Made by a program: the position numbers and the translations under genes | In this document: positions 1-7,893 of the stretch, piece after piece | Numbering within the stretch: the first letter of the stretch is position 1 | Layout of the letters: the number at the start of each line of letters is the position of its first letter | Source: Phyllobacteriaceae bacterium | Lineage (GTDB): Bacteria; Pseudomonadota; Alphaproteobacteria; Rhizobiales; Rhizobiaceae | DNA length: 11,854 bases | Direction of reading: 5' to 3' | Assembly: GCA_024645155.1 (NCBI GenBank) | Contig: JAHEGF010000092.1 | Coordinates: 1-11,854, forward strand | Notes under the pieces: generated by a model | What the model saw: only the letters and a program-made list of their open reading frames with translations | The model's database searches: none | What the model was told of the DNA's origin: nothing

Positions 1-1
1 G

Positions 2-2254
2 GATACCAGTCCGAAACAATGGGCTGTCATCAGCCGCCTGGCGCGCGAATTTTTCACCGGAGGCAGCGCTCGCAGCGACGAACAGCGCACGATCTTTGCG
101 GTTGGCGACGAGAAACAGTCGATCTATTCCTTCCAGGGCGCCGATCCGGAAATATTTCATGCCACACGGCACGACTTTGCCACCCGTATCGAAAAAATGG
201 GCGGGACTTTGCAGGAAGTCGGCTTGAACTACTCCTTCCGCTCTACTGCCGATGTCCTGTCGGCGGTCGACCTCGTGTTTACCGGGTCCGAGGCACGGCG
301 CGGACTGACGCGTGATCCCGAAGACATTGTCCATAATGCGATCCGTGACAAAATACCCGGTTTCGTCCAGCTATGGGGTTCGATCGGCGAGGAATCCATC
401 GATGCACCGGAAGACTGGCGCCAATCCATCGACCATGCTTCGGCTGCCGCGGTGCGCCTGGCCGAATTGATCGCCGATACGATAAAGGGCTGGCTGGCCG
501 GCAGTACGGCTTCACCGCTGGCTGAAGACCCGCTTTCGCCGGGCGACATCATGATCCTGGTGCGCAAGCGCGACCGCTTTATCCACGCTCTGTCCCGAGC
601 TCTGAAAAACCGTCACATCGCGGTAGCCGGAGCTGACCGCATCAAGCTGCGCGACCATATTGCTATCAAGGACCTGATGGCACTTGGCAGGTTTGTCTTG
701 CAGCCAGACGATGATCTATCGCTGGCAGCTTTCCTGAAAAGCCCTGTTTTCGGGCTTGACGAAGATGCGTTGATGGCAATCGCCATTGACCGGCCAGCAA
801 ACCAATCCCTGTTTGAAGCCTTGAAGGCGCATGGCGGTCACCGAGAAATCGTTGGCCGGCTGGAAACATGGCGCGAACAGGCACGGCAGCTTCCGGTGTT
901 TGATTTCTTCGCCCGCGTTCTCGGCCGCGACGGAGTGCGCAACCGGATGATCGCCCGCCTTGGAAACGAGGCAGGCGATCTGCTTGACGAGTTTCTCGGC
1001 GCTGCACTTGCATTCGAAAGAAACGGGCAATCGGCAATGGAAGCGTTTCTCGCGGCCATCGGCACCTATGCTCCGGAAGTCAAACGCCAGGCCAATTCTT
1101 CCCGCGACGAAGTCCGAATCATGACGGTCCATGCCGCCAAGGGCCTGGAAGCGCGGATTGTGTTTCTTGTCGACAGCGGTGGTGCTCCGGTTCATTCCAG
1201 CCATCTGCCAAACCTGTTGCCGCTCGTGTCAAGCGGCCGGCATTGGCAAGGCACCGGCTATGTCTGGAAGGCCTCGAAGAAAATCGGCAATACCGTCACC
1301 GACGGGGTAACCGAAACGCTGAAACGCAAGGCCGAAGACGAGTATCACCGCCTCCTCTACGTGGCGATGACCCGCGCCGCAGACGGGCTGATCGTCGCCG
1401 GCTATCACAGCAAGACAAGGAACGACGATGCCTGGCACACCATGGTCGAACGGGCGCTGATGCCCGACGCCCTTCATGAAACGGATCCCCGTACCGGCCT
1501 GCCGCTGCTGACATACCGCATGACACCGCATGCCGAACACGTCCCAGAGCCGGCCGAAGTGCCCGAAACCCCTGAACTTGCGGTACCGGACTTTGTTTCG
1601 GAGAAAGTTGCCCCGGCGCCGCCGATGCCGCGTCCGCTTGCGCCGTCTGGTGTATCGGCGGTGGTTGAAACCGGGATCGTGCACCAGGCGATTACTGTGT
1701 CACCGGTACTTCAAGATGATGTACAGCCCGGTTTTGCATTGGAACGCGGTATCGTCATCCACCGTTTGCTACAGAAACTGCCGGAACTGCCCGGGACCGA
1801 ATGGCCCGGCGCGATCACACGCTATCTGGCAGTCGCCGGCAGAACGTGGAACAAAACTGAGCGCGATCACGTTTCGGCGTCGGTTCTTTCGGTCCTGCAC
1901 GACAAGGATTTTGCCGGCGTCTTTGCACCGGGCTCGCGCGCCGAAGTGACGGTGATGGGCACGCTGCAGATCAATGGCCGGCCAAGAGCGGTTTCCGGCA
2001 AGATTGACCGGCTGGTTGCAACCGGCGGAACGGTGTGCATCGTCGATTACAAGACAAACCGGCCGCCACCGCTCGACGCTGATGCCGTTCCGGAAGGCTA
2101 TGTCGCGCAGATGGCCCTATACCGCGCCCTGATCGCGCCGCTCTACCCGGATAAAAGCGTTCATGCCGCCCTGTTGTTTACCGAAACGCCGCAACTGATA
2201 GCGCTTCCCGAAATGGTGATGGATGAGGCCCTTGCCCGGCTGAAAGTGACGTGA
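2..2254 (+). CDS. addA: AddA double-strand break repair helicase-nuclease, 5'-truncated by window edge
   Basis: This is the C-terminal 750 residues of the alphaproteobacterial AddA subunit, which with AddB unwinds and resects broken DNA ends for RecA-dependent recombination. The reading frame is open from base 2, so the start lies outside the window; an internal ATG at 197 is not the start, because conserved helicase sequence precedes it. Visible UvrD/SF1 motifs, numbered from the window edge: end of motif II (DTSPKQW, near residue 1), motif III (GDEKQSIYSFQGA, about 36-48), motif IV (NYSFRST, about 78-84), motif V (TVHAAKGLEA, about 375-384) and motif VI (LLYVAMTRA, about 450). A RecB-type PDDEXK nuclease closes the protein: GIVIHRLL (about 583), GKIDRL (about 665), IVDYKT (about 680) and QMALY (about 703), so the nuclease looks active. 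Walker A is off the window. AddB is expected upstream. Identity is secure; AddA proteins are usually about 1,150-1,200 residues. Confidence 0.96.
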   Translation, partial: DTSPKQWAVISRLAREFFTGGSARSDEQRTIFAVGDEKQSIYSFQGADPEIFHATRHDFATRIEKMGGTLQEVGLNYSFRSTADVLSAVDLVFTGSEARRGLTRDPEDIVHNAIRDKIPGFVQLWGSIGEESIDAPEDWRQSIDHASAAAVRLAELIADTIKGWLAGSTASPLAEDPLSPGDIMILVRKRDRFIHALSRALKNRHIAVAGADRIKLRDHIAIKDLMALGRFVLQPDDDLSLAAFLKSPVFGLDEDALMAIAIDRPANQSLFEALKAHGGHREIVGRLETWREQARQLPVFDFFARVLGRDGVRNRMIARLGNEAGDLLDEFLGAALAFERNGQSAMEAFLAAIGTYAPEVKRQANSSRDEVRIMTVHAAKGLEARIVFLVDSGGAPVHSSHLPNLLPLVSSGRHWQGTGYVWKASKKIGNTVTDGVTETLKRKAEDEYHRLLYVAMTRAADGLIVAGYHSKTRNDDAWHTMVERALMPDALHETDPRTGLPLLTYRMTPHAEHVPEPAEVPETPELAVPDFVSEKVAPAPPMPRPLAPSGVSAVVETGIVHQAITVSPVLQDDVQPGFALERGIVIHRLLQKLPELPGTEWPGAITRYLAVAGRTWNKTERDHVSASVLSVLHDKDFAGVFAPGSRAEVTVMGTLQINGRPRAVSGKIDRLVATGGTVCIVDYKTNRPPPLDADAVPEGYVAQMALYRALIAPLYPDKSVHAALLFTETPQLIALPEMVMDEALARLKVT

Positions 2255-2264
2255 CAGGCTCTGC

Positions 2265-2293
2265 CTTGAAGAATCAGTTCCGCCTCACCACAT
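2265..2293 (+). promoter_or_regulatory. RpoH (heat-shock sigma 32)-type promoter for trxA
   Basis: CTTGAA at 2265-2270 and CCACAT at 2288-2293 are separated by exactly 17 nt. This fits the alphaproteobacterial RpoH consensus CTTGAA-N16-18-CCANAT with no mismatch in either hexamer. Transcription would begin near 2300, giving a leader of about 35 nt before the trxA ATG at 2336. A perfect 6-bp inverted repeat (2282-2287 with 2293-2298) overlaps the -10 element; it may be chance, or a weak addA terminator. The promoter match is seen in the sequence; use by RpoH is inferred. Confidence 0.6.
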
Positions 2294-2335
2294 GAGGCTG
2301 TAATTCAAGCCGATCTGGCCCGAAAGGAATGATCC

Positions 2336-2659
2336 ATGTCTACAGTCAAAGTCGATAAAAACAATTTTCAGGCTGATGTTCTTCAGTCCAGTGAGCCGGT
2401 CGTGGTTGATTTCTGGGCCGAATGGTGTGGCCCGTGCAAGATGATTGCCCCGGCGCTTGACGAAATCGCGACCGAAATGGGTGGCAAGATCAAAATTGCC
2501 AAGCTGAACATAGACGAGAATCCGGAATTGGCCGCTCAGTATGGCGTTCGCTCAATTCCGACGTTGCTGATGTTCAAGGACGGTCAGGTGGCTGCAAACA
2601 TGGTTGGTGCGGTGCCGAAGAGCAGATTGGCCAACTGGATCGAGACCGCCACGGCCTGA
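2336..2659 (+). CDS. trxA: Thioredoxin 1
   Basis: A 107-residue cytoplasmic thioredoxin, the standard family length. It reduces protein disulfides and is itself reduced by thioredoxin reductase. The active site WCGPCK is at residues 30-35, with redox cysteines C31 and C34. The buried acid is D25 and the cis-proline is P75 in the loop SIPT. The ATG follows an AAAGGA ribosome binding site at 2323-2328 with 7 nt spacing. It lies 81 bp after addA in the same direction and converges on folC. It has its own RpoH-like promoter and a terminator just downstream, so it is probably transcribed alone or with read-through from addA. All family residues are intact. Confidence 0.98.
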   Translation: MSTVKVDKNNFQADVLQSSEPVVVDFWAEWCGPCKMIAPALDEIATEMGGKIKIAKLNIDENPELAAQYGVRSIPTLLMFKDGQVAANMVGAVPKSRLANWIETATA

Positions 2660-2688
2660 TCGCAGCAAGCAGATTGAAAGTTGAAATG

Positions 2689-2712
2689 GCCCGGCCGTGA
2701 GCCGGGCTTTTT
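2689..2712 (+). terminator. Rho-independent terminator after trxA
   Basis: GCCCGGC (2689-2695) pairs perfectly with GCCGGGC (2701-2707) around a 5-nt loop, followed by five T at 2708-2712. It sits 30 bp after the trxA stop. Read leftward, the same hairpin lies just past the folC stop at 2729, but its downstream side is only moderately T-rich, so it is a good terminator for trxA and at best a weak one for the folC transcript. Confidence 0.88.
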
Positions 2713-2728
2713 CATACCATTCCAGAAA

Positions 2729-4060
2729 TCACCGTGGCGGCGTTCCGTTGGCCTTGAGAAACTCCCCAGCGAGATAAAGCGATCCGCAGATCACGATACG
2801 CGGCGCGGTTTCCTCTTCCAGCAGGCTTTCGGTGAGCAGCCGCAGTGCGTTTTCGATCGATGCGACCGGTTCTGCACCAAGGCCCGCATCTATCGCATGG
2901 GCGGCGAGCACATCGTTGGGCACCCCGGCATCGCTCGACCGCACCGGAACCGTGAACACGCGCCGTGCCATGCCTTCGAATGCGCGAAAGTAGCCTATCG
3001 CATCCTTTGTGTTGATCATTCCGCAAATCAGGAAAAGAGGTCGCGCAAATCGGTCCTCTTCACCAGCCAGCATTTCTGCGATTGCATCAGCAGCACTTGG
3101 ATTGTGGCCACCATCCAGCCAGATTTCCGATTCCGGTGGTGCAAGGTTCGCCAGGTCTCCAGTGCTGATACGTTGCAGGCGCGCCGGCCACTGCACGTTG
3201 TGCATTGCAGCCGAACATTGCTTCAGGTCTGCCGGAAAGCCGGATGCCTTGACGGCAGCAATGGCCGCTGCGGCATTTGCGATCTGGTGGCGGCCTGCAA
3301 GAGCCGGTAAAGGAAGGTCGAACAGGCCGTCTGCATCCTGGTAAACCATGCGGCCATATTCCTCATAGGCCATGAAGTCCTGGCCATAGACGGAAATCGG
3401 ACAACCCAGTCTTTCGGCAGTCTCGATCAGGACAACGCGGGCTTCATCATGCAATTGCGCACCGATGACTACCGGCGCGCCCTTCTTGATAATGCCGGCC
3501 TTCTCCCTCGCGATAAGTTCGGCGCGGTCGCCGAGATAGGCTTCGTGATCAAGTCCTACGGGCATGATTAGCGAAACGGCCGGATCAGAAATGACATTGG
3601 TCGCATCGAAGCGTCCGCCGAGCCCGACCTCGACAATCGCCGCGTCAGCGCGATGTTCGGAAAAGAGGACGAACATGACTGCGGTGAGGATCTCGAACAC
3701 AGTGATAGTCTGGCCGTCATTGGCTTTGGCGACCCGGGCGACTGCCTTGGCCAGAACCGGATCAGATACGAACCTGCCACCGCCGGCTGCTCCCAGGCGG
3801 TAGCGCTCGTGCCAGTTGACAAGGTGCGGAGATGTGTGGACATGAACCGTGCGGCCCGATGCTTCCAGCACGGCCCGCGCAAACGCCGCGGCCGATCCCT
3901 TGCCGTTGGTTCCGGCGATATGGATGACTGGCGGCAGGTGATCCTGCGGATTGCCGAGCTGTTCGAGCAAACGCCGGACCCGATCCAGTGACAGGTCAAA
4001 CCCCTTCGGGTGGAGCGTCATCAAACGCTCGATCTCGAATTCCGCGGTTCCGGTGGTCAT
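2729..4060 (-). CDS. folC: Bifunctional dihydrofolate synthase / folylpolyglutamate synthase
   Basis: A 443-residue Mur-ligase-fold enzyme of usual FolC length. It adds L-glutamate to dihydropteroate to make dihydrofolate, and to reduced folates to make polyglutamates, using ATP. The ATP loop GTNGKGS is at residues 50-56 and is followed by the TSPHL and HERYR segments typical of FolC. GLGGRFDATN lies in the middle ATPase domain, and DGGHNPSAA in the C-terminal ligase domain is the conserved DxxHN motif. The ATG at 4060 follows GAGGG about 9 nt upstream. It is the last gene of the leftward block, 34 bp after accD, an arrangement common in rhizobia. It converges on trxA. Confidence 0.96.
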   Translation of the reverse strand: MTTGTAEFEIERLMTLHPKGFDLSLDRVRRLLEQLGNPQDHLPPVIHIAGTNGKGSAAAFARAVLEASGRTVHVHTSPHLVNWHERYRLGAAGGGRFVSDPVLAKAVARVAKANDGQTITVFEILTAVMFVLFSEHRADAAIVEVGLGGRFDATNVISDPAVSLIMPVGLDHEAYLGDRAELIAREKAGIIKKGAPVVIGAQLHDEARVVLIETAERLGCPISVYGQDFMAYEEYGRMVYQDADGLFDLPLPALAGRHQIANAAAAIAAVKASGFPADLKQCSAAMHNVQWPARLQRISTGDLANLAPPESEIWLDGGHNPSAADAIAEMLAGEEDRFARPLFLICGMINTKDAIGYFRAFEGMARRVFTVPVRSSDAGVPNDVLAAHAIDAGLGAEPVASIENALRLLTESLLEEETAPRIVICGSLYLAGEFLKANGTPPR

Positions 4061-4094
4061 GGAAATGCCCTCGGCAAATCAGGTAATTCCCGCG

Positions 4095-5048
4095 TCAGGG
4101 TGCGGCAGCCTGTTCGCCAGCAACGTCAGCCGTCTTGGCTTTCTTGTCGGCGAGCGGTAGGGCCAGCTGGTCGTGATCGACCGCAGCTTCCGGTTCAACC
4201 GGGACGTTGAGCAGTATTTTCAAAAGCCGGGCGATGGTCGGTTTCAGCTGGTGACGGTGTACTACCATGTCGATCATGCCGTGATCCATCAGGTACTCGG
4301 CGCGCTGAAACCCTTCCGGCAACTTTTCCCGGATGGTCTGTTCGATAACGCGGGGACCGGCAAATCCGATCAGCGCGCCCGGTTCTGCTATATGAACATC
4401 GCCGAGCATGGCGTAAGACGCAGTCACGCCGCCGGTGGTCGGATTAGTCAATACGACGATATAGGGAAGGCCCGCCTCGCGTAACCGGTCGACCGCAACG
4501 GTCGTGCGCGGCAGTTGCATAAGCGACAAGGTTCCTTCCTGCATGCGCGCCCCTCCGGATGCGGCAAACAGCACCAGCGGCCGTTTCTCGGCAATTGCCA
4601 TTTCAAAACCGGTGATTATTGCCTCGCCTGCGGCCATTCCGAGCGACCCGCCCATGAACGAAAAATCCTGCACCGTGGCGACAATGCCAAGTCCCTCGAT
4701 CGTACCCTTGGCAACCATCACGGCATCATCGCGGCCGGTTTTCGCCCTGGCATCCTTGAGACGTTCGGAATAACGCCGCTCATCGCGGAATTTCAGCGGG
4801 TCGGTGGCCGTTTTCGGGTTCTCGAGAAGTTGGTATTTCCCGTCATCAAAAAACGCGGCAAGCCTGGCGGATGCCGAAATGCGCATGTGATGACCTGAAG
4901 ATGGTATGACCCACAGATTGTCTTCCAGGTCCTTGTGAAAGACCATCTCGCCTGTTTCCGGGCACTTGATCCACAGGTTTTCGGGCATATCGCGACGGCC
5001 CAGCATCGAGTTGAGCTTTGGGCGGACATAGCTTGTGATCCAGTTCAT
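4095..5048 (-). CDS. accD: Acetyl-CoA carboxylase carboxyltransferase subunit beta
   Basis: A 317-residue subunit of the AccAD carboxyltransferase, which moves the carboxyl group from carboxybiotin to acetyl-CoA to make malonyl-CoA for fatty acid synthesis. The crotonase-like core is clear: FMGGSLGMAAGEAI, SGGARMQEG, TNPTTGGVTASYAMLGD and IGFAGPRVIEQT. The start was placed at the ATG at 5048 (MNWITSYVRP), because this matches rhizobial AccD N-termini and has GGGA about 9 nt upstream. A longer frame from 5150 would add 34 unrelated residues and run into trpA. Only C29 remains of the four-cysteine zinc ribbon found in E. coli AccD. The last 25 residues or so are A/K/E-rich and variable. It lies 40 bp after trpA. 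Confidence 0.96.
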   Translation of the reverse strand: MNWITSYVRPKLNSMLGRRDMPENLWIKCPETGEMVFHKDLEDNLWVIPSSGHHMRISASARLAAFFDDGKYQLLENPKTATDPLKFRDERRYSERLKDARAKTGRDDAVMVAKGTIEGLGIVATVQDFSFMGGSLGMAAGEAIITGFEMAIAEKRPLVLFAASGGARMQEGTLSLMQLPRTTVAVDRLREAGLPYIVVLTNPTTGGVTASYAMLGDVHIAEPGALIGFAGPRVIEQTIREKLPEGFQRAEYLMDHGMIDMVVHRHQLKPTIARLLKILLNVPVEPEAAVDHDQLALPLADKKAKTADVAGEQAAAP

Positions 5049-5088
5049 GGCGTAATTCCCGTTGTTCCGGATTATTGTGGGGCTTCTG

Positions 5089-5925
5089 TCAGGCGGAAGC
5101 AAGGCGCGCCGAACGCGTTCCCTCGGCAAGTCCGCGAACCAGCGTCGCAACCGCTTCGGCAGGATCGGCGGTCATCTTGCCGTCCGGGCCGATGACATTG
5201 GCCACCGCATTGACGATCGCGGTTCCGACTACCACACCGTCGGCCGATGCACCGATGGCTTGTGCCTGATGAGCGGTCTTGACACCGAACCCGACACACA
5301 CCGGCAGTCCGGTATGGCCCTTGATGCGTTTGACGGCATCCGCAACCCTGGAAGTGTCGGGTAGCGCCGACCCGGTAATCCCGGTCATTGATACGTAATA
5401 GACGAAGCCAGATGTATTCGACAGAACCTTGGGAAGGCGCTTGTCGTCGGTGGTCGGCGTGGCAAGGCGAATGAAATTCAATCCCGCCTTTAGCGCCGGT
5501 ATGCACAGTTCCTCATCCATTTCCGGCGGCAGGTCAACGACAATCAGGCCGTCGATTCCAGCGGACTTGGCATCACCGAGAAACCGCTCGACGCCGTAAA
5601 TGTAGATCGGGTTGTAATACCCCATCATCACGATTGGTGTCTCATTGTTGCCGGTACGGAATTCCCGCGCCATCTTCAGTGTCTTGGCCAGTGTCTGGCC
5701 GCCTTTGAGCGCCCGTTGACCGGCCGCCTGGATTGCCGGACCATCTGCCATGGGATCGGAAAAAGGCATGCCGAGTTCAATGATGTCGGAACCGGCGCCC
5801 GGCAGTGCCTTCATGATCGAAAGCGATGTGTCGTAGTCCGGATCACCACCCATGAAATAGGTGACCAGTGCCGGTCGTTTCTCACCCGCCAGTTTTTCAA
5901 ACAGCGTGTCGATACGTGTTGTCAT
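5089..5925 (-). CDS. trpA: Tryptophan synthase alpha chain
   Basis: A 278-residue TIM-barrel subunit that cleaves indole-3-glycerol phosphate to indole and glyceraldehyde 3-phosphate and passes indole to TrpB. The catalytic pair is present: E50 (IIELGMPFSDP) and D61 (MADGPAIQ), matching E49 and D60 of the enteric enzyme. The phosphate-binding loop region is seen in YYVSMTGITG and in GFGVKTAHQAQAIG. The ATG at 5925 lies 5 bp after the trpB stop with no clear ribosome binding site, so translation is probably coupled to trpB. Length is normal. Confidence 0.97.
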   Translation of the reverse strand: MTTRIDTLFEKLAGEKRPALVTYFMGGDPDYDTSLSIMKALPGAGSDIIELGMPFSDPMADGPAIQAAGQRALKGGQTLAKTLKMAREFRTGNNETPIVMMGYYNPIYIYGVERFLGDAKSAGIDGLIVVDLPPEMDEELCIPALKAGLNFIRLATPTTDDKRLPKVLSNTSGFVYYVSMTGITGSALPDTSRVADAVKRIKGHTGLPVCVGFGVKTAHQAQAIGASADGVVVGTAIVNAVANVIGPDGKMTADPAEAVATLVRGLAEGTRSARLASA

Positions 5926-5930
5926 GGTGA

Positions 5931-7151
5931 TTACAGTTCATATCCAAGAAGCTTGCCGACGGTAAAGACGTCCTTGTCGCCGCGGCCGCACAAATTCATG
6001 ATGATGATATTGTCTTTGCCCATTTTGGGCGCGCGCTTGATGACCTCTGCCAGCGCGTGTGACGGTTCAAGAGCCGGAATGATGCCCTCGATCCGCGTCA
6101 GCAGCTGAAACGCCTCGAGCGCCTCGTGGTCCATGATCGGAACATATTCGACACGGCCGCTCTCCTTGAGCCATGAATGCTCGGGGCCGATGCCCGGATA
6201 GTCGAGCCCGGCCGAGATCGAATGCCCATCCTTGATCTGGCCGTCGCCGTCCTGCAGCAGATAGGTCCGGTTGCCGTGCAATACGCCGGGACGGCCCGCC
6301 GTCAGCGATGCACAATGTTCCTCGCCGTCGAGCCCCTTGCCACCGGCTTCAACGCCGACAATTTCAATCCCCTCGTCGTCCAGGAACGGATGAAACAGGC
6401 CGATGGCGTTCGAACCGCCACCGACAGCCGCAACCAGCATGTCCGGTGTGCGCCCTTCGGCGGCGATGATCTGTTCGCGCGCCTCACGGCCGATCACCGA
6501 CTGGAATTCGCGTACCATCTCCGGATAGGGGTGTGGCCCGGCCGCTGTACCGATCAGGTAATAGGTGTCTTCGACGTTGGTGACCCAGTCCCTCAGCGCC
6601 TCGTTCATCGCGTCTTTCAGCGTACCGTGACCGGCGGTTACCGGCCTGACCTCGGCACCGAGCAGTTTCATGCGAAACACGTTTGGCGCCTGACGTTCAA
6701 TGTCGGTTGCGCCCATGTAGACCACGCAGGGATATCCGAAACGTGCGGCGACAGTTGCCGTTGCCACGCCATGCTGCCCGGCCCCTGTTTCGGCGATAAT
6801 CCGGGTCTTGCCCATCCGTTTGGCGAGCAGGATCTGGCCGAGACAGTTGTTGATCTTGTGCGAGCCGGTGTGGTTGAGTTCGTCGCGCTTGAAATAGATC
6901 CTGGCCCCGCCCAGGTGCTCGGTCAGGCGTTCGGCGAAATAAAGCGGCGACGGGCGCCCGGTATAGTGGGTATTGAGATTTTCGAGTTCCGCCGCAAAGA
7001 CGGGATCGGTTTTCGCCTTCTCCCATTCCTCCTCGAGGTCGAGGATCAGTGGCATCAGTGTTTCCGCAACAAAACGCCCGCCAAATATGCCGAACATGCC
7101 TTCCGGATCAGGCCCGGCGCGAAATGAGTTTGGGGTGACAGGTTGGTTCAT
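5931..7151 (-). CDS. trpB: Tryptophan synthase beta chain
   Basis: A 406-residue PLP enzyme that condenses indole with L-serine to give L-tryptophan and pairs with TrpA. The PLP lysine is K99 in HTGSHKINN. The catalytic glutamate is E121 in AETGAGQHGVA, and GGGSNAIG binds the cofactor phosphate. The start is set at the ATG at 7151 (MNQPVTPNSF), which agrees with rhizobial TrpB and has AAGGA about 11 nt upstream. The longer frame from 7235 would add 28 unconserved residues and overlap the 3' end of trpF. The gap to trpF is 34 bp and to trpA 5 bp. The Rhizobiales-type N-terminal extension before the FGIFGGRF motif is present. Confidence 0.97.
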   Translation of the reverse strand: MNQPVTPNSFRAGPDPEGMFGIFGGRFVAETLMPLILDLEEEWEKAKTDPVFAAELENLNTHYTGRPSPLYFAERLTEHLGGARIYFKRDELNHTGSHKINNCLGQILLAKRMGKTRIIAETGAGQHGVATATVAARFGYPCVVYMGATDIERQAPNVFRMKLLGAEVRPVTAGHGTLKDAMNEALRDWVTNVEDTYYLIGTAAGPHPYPEMVREFQSVIGREAREQIIAAEGRTPDMLVAAVGGGSNAIGLFHPFLDDEGIEIVGVEAGGKGLDGEEHCASLTAGRPGVLHGNRTYLLQDGDGQIKDGHSISAGLDYPGIGPEHSWLKESGRVEYVPIMDHEALEAFQLLTRIEGIIPALEPSHALAEVIKRAPKMGKDNIIIMNLCGRGDKDVFTVGKLLGYEL

Positions 7152-7185
7152 GGCAGCCACTATCCTTGAGTAATCCGCGACCCGG

Positions 7186-7842
7186 TCAGGCCACATTGTC
7201 GTTGGCTGGGTGCCGGATCGAACGAAAGAATGCATCGATCAGCGCCGGATCCTTGTCACCCGGAGCGCTTTCAACGCCCGATGAAATATCGATACCGGAC
7301 GGTTGCAACAGCATCAGCGCTGAACGGATGTTGTCCGCGTTCAGACCACCGGAAAGCATGTAATCGATATCCGGGTCAAGACCAGAAAGAAGCCGCCAGT
7401 CAAAAGGCACGCCGTTACCTCCGGGAAGTTCGGCACCGGGTGGTGGTTTGGCATCGAACAGGAAGCGGTCGGCGATCCCGCGATATTGCGCGATCCTGTC
7501 CAGATCCGCGGCTTCGCGAATGGCAAGGGCCTTCATCACCGGTAACCCGTAACGTGTCTTGACAGCCGCCAGGCGTTCTGGCGTTTCCTTGCCGTGAAGC
7601 TGCAGGATTCCGGGCTTCATTACCTCAACAATCCGGTCGAGAGTTCCGTTATCGGCATCGACCGTAACGGCAACGGGGACAATTCCGGCTTCGCGCACCG
7701 ATTTGGCCAGTTTTCCGGCGGTCTCGGGTTCGACATTGCGTGGCGATTTTTCAAAGAAGATGAAGCCTGCGTGGCTTGCGCCACCGGCGATCACCGCTTC
7801 CACGGCGTCCCTCGTCTTCAAACCGCAAATCTTGATATCCAT
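7186..7842 (-). CDS. trpF: Phosphoribosylanthranilate isomerase
   Basis: A 218-residue single-domain TIM barrel that converts N-(5-phosphoribosyl)anthranilate to the carboxyphenylamino-deoxyribulose phosphate. Catalytic C6 is in IKICGL and the general acid D130 in FLFDAK. The phosphate-binding motif LSGGLNADN is in the C-terminal half, and GIDISSGVE closes the barrel. The length is normal for a stand-alone TrpF not fused to TrpC. No strong ribosome binding site precedes the ATG at 7842. The gene starts 51 bp after the metallopeptidase gene in the same direction, so it may depend on upstream transcription. No tryptophan-rich leader peptide or attenuator is visible before it. Confidence 0.96.
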   Translation of the reverse strand: MDIKICGLKTRDAVEAVIAGGASHAGFIFFEKSPRNVEPETAGKLAKSVREAGIVPVAVTVDADNGTLDRIVEVMKPGILQLHGKETPERLAAVKTRYGLPVMKALAIREAADLDRIAQYRGIADRFLFDAKPPPGAELPGGNGVPFDWRLLSGLDPDIDYMLSGGLNADNIRSALMLLQPSGIDISSGVESAPGDKDPALIDAFFRSIRHPANDNVA

Positions 7843-7893
7843 GGCGATCGGGATAGCGCGGCGAACGGGTCGGAGTCGAGGGCAATCAACAAA

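Noticed and set aside
2681..3310. A 209-codon plus-strand open frame after trxA
   Set aside because: It starts inside the trxA terminator and runs antisense through folC.
5049..5150. A longer AccD N-terminus starting at 5150
   Set aside because: The extra 34 residues overlap trpA, are not AccD-like, and MNWITSYVRP at 5048 matches the known family start.
6177..7127. A 316-codon plus-strand open frame
   Set aside because: It lies wholly within trpB on the other strand; its composition follows from trpB codon use and it has no ribosome binding site of note.
7152..7235. A longer TrpB N-terminus starting at 7235
   Set aside because: The 28 extra residues overlap the trpF end and are unlike TrpB; ATG 7151 has a ribosome binding site.
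7843..7893. A tryptophan attenuator or T-box before trpF
   Set aside because: The gap is only 51 bp, with no leader peptide rich in tryptophan and no competing hairpins.
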